Source: Paramacrobiotus metropolitanus
Lineage: Eukaryota > Tardigrada > Eutardigrada > Parachela > Macrobiotidae
Reading direction: 5' to 3'
Assembly (NCBI RefSeq): GCF_019649055.1
Contig: NW_026570247.1
Span: 1,178,001 to 1,242,000 of the forward strand
DNA length: 64,000 bases
This document shows positions 48,401-61,200 of this stretch, piece by piece; positions within the stretch are counted from its first letter, which is position 1; every line of letters starts with the position of its first letter. Both the position numbers and the translations under genes were made by a program. Under the pieces are notes generated by a model. That model was not told the origin of the DNA. It did not search any database and was given only the letters and a program-made list of their open reading frames with translations.

Positions 48401-49707
48401 CTGAGCCAAAATCAGAGTCACAGCCTTTTTTTCCAATTTTAAAACGGACCGAAGAAAAAATATATACCAACAGTCCAACACTGGTCAAGAGAAAACCCGC
48501 ATTTAGACACACTGAAAATTTAATATTCGAAATAAAAATTAATACGGTTAGACACCAAACAAAATACCCCAGAAAAAGGTTAGATAAAACGAGTAAATAA
48601 AACCATCATGTATTTCGCGATCTACGAACCGCGCCGAGCAAAGATGCCTATACTGACTCCATCTTGTGAGCCCATGTACTACAATTCTTCGTAAAATGCC
48701 TGACCAGACAAACGTTCACTCTTGGCGTTTAAAGACTGGCAAAACGACAACGCCAAGTAACAAAAGCGTTTCTTTCTAACAAAATTTCTAGTAGGCAAGC
48801 CCCCAAATAACGAATATTTATTAAAAGGTAAACTGTAAAAAGTTTACACTTAACAGGAAAGAATTTTAACTTCTTCACGACGCAGTAAATTAAAAAAAAA
48901 ACGTACAGTCAGAAAGACCCACAGATTAACACATCAACGAATATTTCCATTAGTTCCATGTCATTCATAAAAAATTGTAGATAAAACAATCCAGTTAATC
49001 AAATAAAAACATCCCCATGTGCAGATGACGATACATATCCTTAAAAAACAGCGATTTTTAACGAGCAAAAATTAAGCCATCGTAACAAAATATGAATAAA
49101 TGTAAATAGATCACGGTGAGACACAATTTCTGACGAAAAACGAACAAACAGCATCATAAAATTAATCCAATTAATATAAAAACTATTTCGATTTTTCTGT
49201 GTCAAAAAAATAAAAAATCAAATAATAATCAGTTAAATACATTTATTCTGTGCTTCAATCGAAAAACTGCAGAACAGCATCACCGCGCCATTATTACTGT
49301 AAAGCTCATTAAAATCTTATTATTACATAATTTTATTAAAATATTATATTCCTTATACAATTAATTATTGTATATTTTATAAGATATTACTTAAATAATG
49401 CTTATCAACTTTATATGATCCTTACCACGGCTTCCGCGCAGAGGTTCTCCACGTGCTCCTCCAGCTTACAGCGGTGCATGCGCAGATCACAGCGGGCACA
49501 GATCACCACGGGACACAGCCGCGCCGTCCCCGTCCCCCCATTCCGCGTCGTCATGGTCTGGCCGAAGGAGCACTGACTGCGGAAGCAGCCCGCGCAGTGC
49601 TCCACGTGCACATCACTGGCGTGCTTCTCGCTCTTCCGCACCCCACTCCCGTTCTCCATCCGTCCCTCCCCGTTGACCATATCATGCAGCCATGGTAGGT
49701 AATCCAT
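42496..49707 (-). CDS. FBXO30-like: FBXO30/FBXO40-type F-box protein with TRAF-type zinc fingers
   Basis: SCF-type E3 ligase substrate receptor. Seven minus-strand exons, 49707-49426, 47680-47612, 46550-46047, 45192-44942, 44305-43968, 43550-43417 and 42756-42496, give 612 aa with every phase matching. An N-terminal TRAF-type zinc region spans exons 1-3 (HCAGCFRSQC, CARCDLRMHRCKLEEH, VPCINAGNGCDM, EECPASIIFCSVEWNRWP), followed by AQLDMALAL-like QLDMALALRDQ. A low-complexity acidic/Pro/Gly middle is followed by the family's conserved FVCGQTFRRSEYAGHYRNVH and WIEQRCPLAQYGC block. The F-box is near 462-505 (YLSELPPEILTKIVRKLDG|YS), and the C-terminal segment (WTFSCAFDEVESW) matches the vertebrate family order. 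It is shorter than vertebrate FBXO30 (about 745 aa), mainly in the middle. Intron 1 is 1.7 kb. Among alternative ATGs I took the first in frame. Confidence 0.9.
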
Positions 49708-51684
49708 GTTTCCAACCAAGGGATACAGATAACTGCAGAGCAGACGGCGTTACATCAACGGATGATCATGCACGTTCAAACATGAAGCTACACGTTTGAC
49801 GCATCCATGGCAAAATGAGTTTTTGGCTGCCTCGTTTCCTCCGCTGATTAGTCGTATGCGTCGCACGGATTGAGGCGTGCAGAATTTAGCATGATGACTG
49901 TATGTTGAGATTTGTTACAACAAACAAACTGGTTGGTCAATATTCGAGCCCAGCTGCTGCGTCACGCAAACACGACGGCCAAAATGCACAACTGCAGACG
50001 AGCGACGCTGGTTACCAAAACGGAAAAATGATTACGCCGTGCGTGGTGGGGTAGCGAGCCCAAGCGGTGCTAACGATTCACGGGTACCGTAACTGTGGCG
50101 AGCGGAACTGCAGGTGCACCTTCTGCTCGGTACGCAACGCTTTTCGAGTTTTTTTTAAAAATAGGAAACCTTTCCACATTCCGATTAATATTCGTGCGAT
50201 TTTTGATGGGATCCTGTGTTGTCCCTACGTAATTAAATATCCTAAGAGTACGGATTGTAAACTATGGAAGTACTCTCAGGATGCGCGAGGTGGTTTAGGA
50301 ATACAGTGAGAAAAACGCCACCGTATCAGGCTATCACTCATGAGCGACTGCGAGTACGAACGCATGATCGAGACGTGTGATCGTAGAAAAGTGGCACGTT
50401 TGCATCTGTACGTATGATCCGCATCCAGTAGCAGCATACATCTAATTATGAAAATCTGAAATGCCAAAAGAATTTATTGTCTAATGCTTCTTTTTTTAAT
50501 GTTTCAAACGTCAGGTGTACGAAAACTTATCAATGATTAATGTCAGCGCCGATGCATATCCCTTGCTATATGGGCGACTACAAACTGTACAAGTACTGCC
50601 TAATAAATCATAACAATATTTTTATTCTTTAAAAGGTACTGTACTTAATCGTACGTCAACAAAAACTTTCACAACGTGATTTTACTGCTAAGGTGTAATG
50701 TAGTACTTCTTCAAAATTGTTAATAAAAAAACAGATGTGGCTATCGGCCTAAGCTGCCAGCATCCAAACGCTGCAGTTAAAAAAGCCTTAAAATTAGTAC
50801 TAACTAAAAGCGGCCTCTTCATTGGTAATTTTAATTATACCGTGCGGCCGGATACGGTGAAAACATACCGAAAATATAGTGCAAATAACAGCCTCCAATT
50901 TATGACGCAAAAGCACGCCATATTCAGCGGTGCGGCCTTTATCATGCACCGGCTTACACTCATCCAGATCCGCGTTGGATCTTCGTCTTCTATCGTTGGC
51001 TTCCTTGTAATTATTGTCGGTTAGTGGCACCGCTGCTACACTGTGTAGAAGTATCCAATTTGCGCTCAGGCAAACGGAACCGCGCATTGCATGCGTGGAC
51101 GACGATATGATCTGTATTATAGGCTACAGCGTTCCTGAACCTCGACCCTTTCTGTGCAAAGATATACAATTAGCACAAAAGTCGTGCATAATTTATAGAA
51201 ATATTGTTACCGTTCAATGTATATACCGTAACAAATTCATATAAGAGTATTCCGATGTATTCCGGTTTTTGTATTTGTGGCGTTTTAGCCGAATGACCTG
51301 TTCGAGCAAACCACAGGTACGTTGTTTAGGATTCTATGCCCAACTTCCGGACCGCCGGTTGGGGGATGACGCTTATTGTTAATTTAATTTTTGACATGCC
51401 TCCACGTTTTTCGCATTTCGTCGACTCTGCGCTGTTCCACATGACAAAAACATTCCAAAAATGGATTATGTGAAAATAAGGGTTTTTATGGAAGCTTGTA
51501 CACGAGATTAAAAACATTAACGGTTTTATAATGTGGAACAACGCAGAGAATATCCTGCCTCCGAAGTCCGGTGCGCGAATCCGTATTGTGAAAGTATCCG
51601 AAATGCGGTAAACGTCGAAGTCTACGAACCCTTTACAATTTTATAATTTCTGAAGAACGATTCAGTGAAAAGTCCCGCCTCGCC
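49708..51684. promoter_or_regulatory. Divergent region between FBXO30-like and GPCR 2; partly duplicated at 62.2-64.0 kb
   Basis: 2 kb between divergent genes, so it includes both promoters. Blocks at about 50070-50420 and 50840-51370 reappear in the same order and orientation at about 62215-62450 and 63480-63960. Examples are TCCTTGTAATTATT (51001, 63625), AATTTGCGCT..GCAAACGGAACCGC against AATTTGCGCT..ACAAACTGAACCGC (51057, 63697), and CCCAACTTCCGG (51338, 63941). No exon was recognised. Confidence 0.5.
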
Positions 51685-54600
51685 ATGTTGCATCCCTTCA
51701 ACGCCACCCCCCTCCTTCTTAACACCTCCATCTCCACCACCGCTACCTGCTGGACATGGTCCACCTCGCCCACCTTCCGCCTGCAGAGCCTGACACAGAT
51801 CCTCCCCAACTGGCTGATCCTCCTCGTCTCGCTCCTCAACCTGCGCGTCTTCGCCGTCTGGCGCCGCAGACCGCTGTTCCTTCTCCACCACATCATCCTG
51901 TCGGCCGGGGAGCTGTCCCGTGGGATCATCGGGACCATCGGTCCCCTCAACCGCTTGATCGATCCGACGCTGTCCATCACATGGCCTAACGCCATCACCC
52001 TGGCCGGCGGCGGGATGCTGATCCCCTGGGTCAACGGGACTATCCTCCTTATCAGTCTGGACCGGTACGTGTGTTATGCGACAGAAAATAACTAGGATTA
52101 CCGAATTTTACCAATTAGCGCTGACCCAGTGCTGCTATTGTTTCGTAAGGCTTTTGGATAGGGTCGATAGATATTTCCGGGGAATAATTTTGCTTCAAAG
52201 GAAGCATGGCAAAAACCACATTTTAGTGAGGTCGCTTTTTTTTATTCTACAAGTGTTGCGTTTTTTTTAAAAAAAACGAAAAAGTCTCCTGAATGGCTGA
52301 CAGAAAATAGTGAGCCCGGAACGCTGATCGGTAAAGTACGGTTTACAATGTTAGGACAAAATATAGATGGTTCGTTATAACGCAGATTACGGGCTTTTCT
52401 GGTCGCCCGGTGCCGGCGGTTTATGCGCATTGGAAGTGTTCCCGCTGCACATTGTTTCTAGATTTATTAGTACAGTACAACTGTACAAGTATAATATTTT
52501 GGACATGGATCGAACGGCCGATTGCCACATTTTTACCCCACACTGTATATGAGCAAAACATTGTAGGGTAAAAACTAAAAAAGCTGCTAATACAATGTAG
52601 GTAGATTTTATGAGCAATGAGCATTATTGTATAATTATCTGTACACATGTCGCGAGTAGTGCGCGTGCCATAGCTTGCAATTAGATACGCTTCAGGCTTT
52701 CAGCCTTCCGTACACTCTGTATATATTGTACATGGCGGTGCTTTGTTTTCTATTTGTTATCCTCTCATTGTTCCAAGTGCTGAGTGCTTCTGACCATTAG
52801 CGCTGCTAATGAACATCAGTTGTGCAACCTACTCGGGTAACCTTCGGCTAGTTTGCTTGTTTGTTGCCTTCCTATATAATGCTAGCGCATAATACGTTAG
52901 AGCAGAGAGGAGCCAATTATTTTTATTATTTATGATTATCACTCTACAGCAGCCAAACTCTGTTAACGGAGATATCTTACCAGGCTACTGGAAAAAGTTT
53001 TTTGGTTCACTTAGAAAATTGTTTGCTTTTTTTGGTTTGATTTTATGAGATGAAAGTACCCAACCTACTCTAGGAATCGAACCCAGTGTAACGTAGGTTC
53101 TTACTAACTGTAACTCAAAGCTGGCTAGATGGTATAAGTCTTTATTGATCTAAGACTGACTAAAACTATCAACGATTTTTAGTATTGAAAACATAGGACT
53201 TATATATGAGAACAGATGGACAAGACAACGTCCAGTTACACAACGTTATTGGCGTATAGTGAATAGAAGTTATGACATTCAAACGGATGCACTTCCGTGT
53301 TGCGTAATATGCCTTTGTTGGCCAGTGCGTTATACAGCAACGCACTGTGGCTCGAACGCCAACCGGCACTTATGCATTGTGTAACAACTCTGTTGGCCAG
53401 TGAGTTGTGTAACAACTCAATGTTACTGTTATGCCAACGACCAGTACATACGTTGTGCATGTACACATGATAAATCATGTTACACTCCCCTTCTAAAGAA
53501 AAAATAATTGAAAATTATTTATAAACTGGTCTTGTTTTTCTTTCACGTAAATTGTATCTTGGCTCATTGTTGTCCCTGTGTGGTGTTTTGGTGTTGCTTC
53601 CAATGTCTCTGTTCTCTGTTGTATGTTGTTCTTTTGGAGTCGTTTTAGCGAGTTGGATATTCTCCTCTTCATCTAACTTGTCGTACCACGGTTTCAGTTG
53701 GGAAACGTGGACAACGTCCTTCTTGCGTTTTCCGTTTATGTTCTCAATTTCGTAGTTAACGTTGTTCAACTGTCGGATTACGCGATACGGTCCGTGCCAA
53801 TGTTTAAGCAGTTTGGTGGTAAGCCGAGTGTCGGCTGGGATAATTTTGCCATCTTTGTTAACAAGCCGAGGTACGTTCCAGCGGTACACAAGGTCATTTG
53901 GTTCGTACTGCGCAGCTACTCTCCTCTCGTTATACGGTACTTGATTTCTTTCGTTTCCATCAATACATCGTAGTTTGGCTAATTCCTGTGCATCTTTTAT
54001 ATATTCCGTAGTCTCTCTCACATAATGGTCAAGGTCGTGAAAGGCTTCCGGTTGGTTTAATGCTGTGTCGAGGGCAGATGTTGCTTGGCGTCCATGTAGG
54101 AGTTCGTATGGAGAGTATTTTGTAGTGGCGTTGACGGTTGTATTAATGCAGTGTGTTACGAAGGGCAAGTAGTTATCCCATTTGTTGTGGTCGTCGCAGT
54201 ATTTCGACAGACATTCGGCAATAGTCTTGTTTGCTCGCTCTGTCATTCCATTACTTTGTGGATGATATGAAGTCGTAAACCGTTGTTTGCAGTTTAGAAG
54301 CTTCGTCAACTGTGACAAAAGATCATTGCAAAAATGTCTCCCTCGATCGGATACGATGTATTTTGGTACCCCATGACGTAGGATGATTTGCTCCATTATA
54401 AATTTAGCGGCGTTCTCTGCTGTGGCATTTCTTACGGCTTTTGTTTCTATCCACTTGGACAGGTGGTCGATTGCAACTATAACGTATTGGTTCCCTTTGA
54501 GGATGTTGTATACGGGCCTTGATAGTCTATTCCGATGGTGTGCCAAGGTCCTTCCACGGGAAACGGTTGCATCAAACCTGATGGTTTGCCTGGTGGAGGC

Positions 54601-57600
54601 TTTTAACATTACAGGAAATACATTGTTTAATATATGCAGATATGGAGTCCGTCATGCCGGGCCAGTAATATTTGTCGTGAAGTTGGTGATACATTTTCTC
54701 AGTTCCAAAATGTCCATTTGCGTCGTGTGCATTATGCAAAACTTCTCTCTGCATTGATCTTGGGATGACTAACAGGGTAACCATTTTATCGTTCCGGTAT
54801 GCTATGCGATACAGTAAGTCAGCTATCAACGTGAATCGTGTACGCCGGTATTTATAGGCTTCGATGTGCGTCGGGCCTTTAAGGATACTGGAAATTCGCC
54901 TGCAGAAGTTGTCTGTCTGTTGCTCTTGTTTTAGGTTGGAAGTCGTTATGTGAAATAACGGGTTGGCAAATTTCAGATTTTTAGGCGTGTTGGAATTGTC
55001 GAAAGGATATCTTGACAGGCAATCGGCGACAACGTTCTCTTTTCCGGCTCTGTATCCGATATTAAAATTATACTGCCGTAACCTTAAAATCCAACGTGCG
55101 TGACGTCCTGTAAGATTCTTTGCGTTTATAAGTCCTCGCAGAGCATTGTGGTCCGTTATAACTTCAAAAGTTCTATTTGGATCGCCTATATATGGGCGAA
55201 ACTTGTCGAGTGCCCACACTACTGCTAATAATTCCTGTTCCGTGGCGCTGTAGTTCCGTTCGGATTTTGATAAAGCTTTACTCGCGTAGGTGATGACCGT
55301 TTTCCTTCCGTCGTTTCCGACTTGGTGTAGAACAGCACCGAGTCCAACACCACTGGCGTCCGTCTCCACTATGTGCCGTAAATTCCGGTCGAAATGTGCC
55401 AGAATGGGTTTCGTTGTTAATGCTCGCTTCAATGTTTCAAAAGCTTTCTGCTGTGTTTCTGTCCACTGGAAAGGTGTGTCTTTGCAGGTCAGTTGATGTA
55501 AGGGTGCCGATATTGTAGCGAGGTTCGGGATAAACTTGCTGTAATATCCGACCATCCCGATAAATCCTCGAAGTTGTTTCCTGGTTGTCGGGGCTTGGTA
55601 GTTTTGTATGGCTTCTACTTTTTTGGGATTGGGAAATATGCCGTCTGGATTGACAAGATGTCCCAAAAATTCTACTTCACGGTGTCCAAAGTTGCACTTT
55701 GATGGTTTAAGTTTTAGTCCTGCTGCCGTTAATCTTAGTAAAACTGTTTCTAAATGCTCAAGGTGTTCCTGAAATGTCCGGCTATGGATGTTTATATCAT
55801 CCAGGTAAATAACGATGTATTGGCCGATTAATCCGGTAAAAATTTTATTCATCATGCGCTGGAATGTCGCGGGGGCATTGGTAAGGCCAAAAGGCATCAC
55901 CTCGAATTGGTATTGGTTTGTCGAAGTAAGGAAAGCTGTTTTCACCTTGGATGATTCTTCAATCGGAATTTGCAGGTATCCTTGAACTAGATCTAGACTA
56001 GTAAAATATTTACTACCTCTAAGCGATTCTAAGCAGTCATCGATCCTTGGAATCGGGTATTTATCTTTGACAGTAATTTTGTTGAGGTCCCGATAATCCA
56101 CACATATACGAATTTTATCTTTTTGTTGTATTGGAACTAAATTAGCTGCATACTGGGATTGGCAAGGTGATATTATTCCTAGGTGTATCCATTCATCTAT
56201 TTGCTTATCAATTGCCTCACGTTCCCACTGAGAAAATCGTCTCAGGTGCCTTGATGTTGGTTCGTTATTACCGGTGTCGATTTAACACTTCGCACAATTT
56301 GCACGTCCCATTGGTGATTGCTTCGTTGGAAAAATCTCGCGGTATTTAAACAGTAATTTCAGGAGCATTTTCTTCTCTTCACCGGTGAGTTCCGGTCCTA
56401 GCTTGACCATATCTTCAATGTCGGCCATTGACAGCTGGTCCTCTATAAATTTTGATGAGTCCCCCAGGAGGTCTTTCGGGCTTAACTGCCCATTTTCTTC
56501 TGCGTACGCCTTCTCCTCCTCTTCTCTTTCTTTATCTCTCTCTTCTTCAATCTTTTCTCTTCTCTCTTCTTTCTTCTCTTCTCTCTCTACTTCTTTCTTC
56601 TCCGGAGACTTCTTTGTTAACATCATGCCTTCAGTGATTCCTAGGTTCTTCACTGATGAACAGTGCTGCTCCTCCCTCTCATCGCGCGTTTGATTGGGTG
56701 TTCGTACATCTCCAACCCTCCGACCAAATCGGCCAAACTTGGGCAAAGGTTGTGCTGAGGATGTCCGGTTGCGGAGTAGCGTATTCGTGGATGGTACTGG
56801 CATGGTGTTCTTTAAATCGGCCATTAGACGTGCCCTGGGATTGAAGACTTTATTTTGTTTGAAATCAATCACAAAGGGTGTTGACCGAAGATAGTCGGTC
56901 CCAAGCAGCATGGCATATGGGAACCCCTCTAGTATGGCTGCTTTCACCCAAACTCTCTCTTTCATCAAATCTATGGGGACTCTGCATGATCCTGAAATGT
57001 TGAGTTTATCACCTGATGCGGACGTTGCGATGGTACCGTTCCATGGTTGTTTAGTCAAATTCTTTTTCTCAAAAAATTTCTGATTTATTATTGAAATTCC
57101 TGATCCGGTATCTACGATGGCTTCTATTGGCTCATTGTCAACTCGTACTTTGCAGGTTATTGCGCCGGATGTCGAATTTGTACAGACCAGTTGATTGTTT
57201 ACCGTAGCAAAAGAGCCTTATCTGCCACGGCCTTTAGTTTAACTCAGGTATTTCCAGTGTGTCGTCGTGTTCTTCGTAGCTGAAGTACGACGGTTGCCTG
57301 TTGTTATTATTACTGTCGCGGTTAGAATTTCCTCCCCTGGAAAAATTGTTCGGGTTTCTTCTGTAATTCTGGTCCGTATTTCGTCCCTGGCTTCTGCATT
57401 CGCGAGCGACATGACCTTTTCTTCCACATTTATTGCATTTTGTCCAACAGTCCTTCTGCATATGACCTTTATTACCACAGCGGTGACATATTGCATCTGA
57501 ACGAGTGTTGCGTCCGTTAAATCGGCTTTCGTTACGCCGCAAGTTGGGCTGGGATCCTCGTGTTATGTTTTCCACAATGTTGACTACTTGATCCAGGCGT

Positions 57601-58239
57601 TTAGACAAATCAGTTATTTCGCTGTTCCGTGTTTCCGTAAAGAAAACCTTTGCTTTTGAGTCATCAGCCTCTGATTCCCTTTGGGCCTTTTCCTTGTACT
57701 GCTCCTTAGTTGCCTCGGTCTTCAGCTTGTCCAGGAACTGGGCTACGGTTGTCGGTCGATTGGTGACAAAGTTCGATTTCATGCGTGTCGGGAGTTCACG
57801 AAATAATTCGTTCGCCTTTTCGTGCTCAGTGGCTGTAGGGTTGATGACATCAAACATTTTCAGGACTTTCGTGACGTATGATGGAGGATCCGACTTCGCT
57901 AGGTTCTGGTATTCTTCCTTCTTCAGGTCGTAGTCCAGGTCAGTAGGGCCAAAAATTTTAAGCAGGGCGTTCTTCGCGCTGATCCAGGTTACATGTTTGG
58001 TTTGCTCCGATTCCCACCATCTTAAGGCATTGTTGATGAAGCACAAGTTAAGATTCGTCAGTTTTGTCGCTTCCGTCCATCCATAAACTCGGGTAAAACT
58101 TTCGTAGCGTTCGGTAAACTCGCGTACATCTTCGTGTGACTCACCGCCAAATTTCGGGAAATCTTTAGGAGAAAGTTGCATTCCGGACGTTTGAAGAATG
58201 GTAGTAATGGGAGTTGATCCAGTTTGTTGCTGTTGTTGT

Positions 58240-58286
<47 letters not shown>

Positions 58287-61200
58287 TTGTTGTTGCTGTT
58301 GTTGTTGTTTAAGTGAGGTCATTTCTTGAAGAAGTTGGTCGATCTTTCTTCCGTACACATTGTTTGTGTTGATTAATGACTGGAAGGCCCTATCCTTTGT
58401 TGCTAGATACAATGCTTTAAGGTCAGCCTTGGACATCTTGAATGGAAAAGTTCCATTTTGGAGTTGGGATAGTGCGTCAGCTTCGTCAGTAACAGTGATC
58501 ACGTTGTAAAGGTTAATTAGGATTGGGATGTCGTTTAGGCTAAACCGTCTGAGGATGTCGTGTTTTGAAATCAGTGGTTGTAGTCCTGTATGGATTGCTT
58601 GCACTTGGGTATCCTCAAATGTGATAGTGGTCATTGTTGCTGGATTTGGCGTTGATGTTGTGGAAAGGTCACTGTCTGTGTCTGTCGCTCTATTGTCAGT
58701 ATTGCGTGTCTTACCTGCCTGGTTGGCAAGGCGCAGCTCGATGTCGGTTTGCTCAAAATTCTTATCCGGTATGTCGGTGTTACTACGAGTGTTCGGCATC
58801 AACTGATAAGAGGTCACAGAGTAATCCGTTCAGTACATATGGTGGACAAATATGGAAAGGTCAGGGTTATAGTAGAAACAGGAATCGGACTGAAATGTCA
58901 GATGTAGACAGCTGGATCGGAACCGATAGTTCACTTATGTTGTAAGCTGTATGGAACTATGATGTCAGTTTAGTACATAAAGGTCAAATGTAATCCATTG
59001 TAATCCATAAAGATCGGTAGATACAGTGGGATCAGTGTGGAAAGGTCAATGGAGGTTGATAGTAAACACTTTAAAGACCACTGGAGCCACCATTTGTAAC
59101 GTAGGTTCTTACTAACTGTAACTCAAAGCTGGCTAGATGGTATAAGTCTTTATTGATCTAAGACTGACTAAAACTATCAACGATTTTTAGTATTGAAAAC
59201 ATAGGACTTATATATGAGAACAGATGGACAAGACAACGTCCAGTTACACAACGTTATTGGCGTATAGTGAATAGAAGTTATGACATTCAAACGGATGCAC
59301 TTCCGTGTTGCGTAATATGCCTTTGTTGGCCAGTGCGTTATACAGCAACGCACTGTGGCTCGAACGCCAACCGGCACTTATGCATTGTGTAACAACTCTG
59401 TTGGCCAGTGAGTTGTGTAACAACTCAATGTTACTGTTATGCCAACGACCAGTACATACGTTGTGCATGTACACATGATAAATCATGTTACATTTGGTTC
59501 ACTTAGAAAATTGTTTGCTTTTTTTGGTTTGATTTTATGAGATGAAAGTACCCAACCTACTCTAGGAATCGAACCCAGGCCATACAATCTTAAAGCCAGA
59601 CGTACTGTCACCATTCTATGGGCAGATAACATATTAAATGTATGATTATCATTCAGCCGTGTCGTCGATCCCGCCATGTCAGGGCACGTCGTACAGCCCG
59701 TGCCCGTGCCGAGGGGTTCCGATCTGGTACGGCCTCCAAATGTCAAGCCAGACATTGCGAGGCCGTACCAGATCGGACCCCCGGGTGACCTTTCCACCGC
59801 CGACCGTACCGAGCCGCACGTTTTGGGTGACCTTGTTTGTTTCCCATTTGCCACACTATGCGACGACCGTGTCATTTAACGTTACCTCTCCCATCCTTAT
59901 CGTGATCTTTTGAATTAATAATGTTGTTCTTTAATAACTACCCGAGTAGCGGTGGTTGTGAACCACATTATTGCACGAGCGCGAGCGCCAGTACCACTGG
60001 GAAATGATATTGGGGTTGTGGAATTGGAAAAGCGTGACGTACGCTCTTTCGTGGCATCAGACAAATTTTATGCTCTTGACGAAGACTTATTGCAGCACCT
60101 CGCGCTTCGCGCTCGGTGCAAATTATGTCACGACGATATTATCATAACTCTTCGGCGCATTGCGCCGCATTCATTCATTCATGTATCAGGAGCAGACAAT
60201 CCGTTTAACAAGACTGCAATATCTGGTCGGTAAAAATGCAGCAAAATATTACAAAAAATAATATTAATAATTATCACCGGCTTAATACGCATCGCGTCCA
60301 CCTGCCTTGTTACCGACAGAACCACCGAATTCTCTTCGTGATTTCGAAGCCATCGAACTGTTTACTATCCTTCTAAGCCGGGTCAACGAAGTTCAAGTTT
60401 TACTTTCCGAATTCGAACGAAAAAATGCGGACGACCAACGCTGATCGACAACACCTGACCGCTGAAGTTGTGCGACTACGGAACACAGCTGGACAAATAC
60501 ACCGACCGTAACCGTTACCTGGGGGCTGGGAATACCAAATGGACGCCCGATATGTTGTTTATGCGATAATGTTGGACATATCGCTCAAAGATGCGCATTC
60601 CGGAATCGAAAGGATATTTATTAACTACGTACGTGGTTGATAAATATCCTTTCGGCCTGTATACAGGCCAGGCCGCGAGAGAACCGGTAATACTCAAGCG
60701 TGCGATTCAACAGAATAGACCTTGGATCGACGATGGAATCGCCTGTATCGTACTATCGGCCGAATTCATGATGACAAGGAATTTGAATTTCAAACTATAT
60801 TTCTCGCTACCGCAATCTGCAGTGTATTTTGCGTTCCGTTCAAAAACCCAGTTATGATTGATCGCCTTCTACGAACAGTTTGTGAATTTTATGAATTTCC
60901 TACTCTCCAGAAACGTGCAATAGTTAACCGAAAAATCGTAAACAGATTATCGAAAACCGAAAAACGAAGCGTTCCTTCCGAATTTCATCATCTGTATTCG
61001 CCAACATGGAGCATCGAGAACAAGCCGAATTTTATAAGACCAAAATGAATTCCATCCGTTAACTGAAGATTCACCGGAATTCCCACTAAAAACATTTTCA
61101 CAACTGATGATGATCATCAGCAGCGCTAATTATCAAAAGCACTCGGCACTTAGAACAATGACAGGGTGACACATAGAAATTAGAAAATACTATGCTTCCG

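Larger units (their letters stand above)
53087..59492 (-). mobile_element. Ty3/Gypsy LTR retrotransposon, full length, minus strand
   Basis: A 6406-bp element transcribed right to left. Two 398-bp LTRs (TGTAAC...GTTACA) appear identical, so insertion was recent. The order is 5' LTR (59095-59492), tRNA primer site, gag, protease, reverse transcriptase, RNase H, integrase with a GPY/F motif, polypurine tract and 3' LTR (53087-53484). RT before integrase defines Ty3/Gypsy. There is no envelope-like frame. pol carries one in-frame stop and two single-base frameshifts, so this copy is probably not autonomous as assembled. It sits in a SINE inside the intron of a GPCR gene, on the opposite strand to the gene, and is flanked by an 86-bp duplication. 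Confidence 0.95.

Noticed and set aside
51622-52034. Acidic minus-strand frames over GPCR exon 1
   Set aside because: Antisense shadows. The plus strand carries TM1-TM3 with the DRY box and fits exon 2 in phase.
53236-53478. 80-codon frame in the LTR
   Set aside because: Present in both LTRs only because the LTRs are identical. No motif, and LTRs are normally non-coding.
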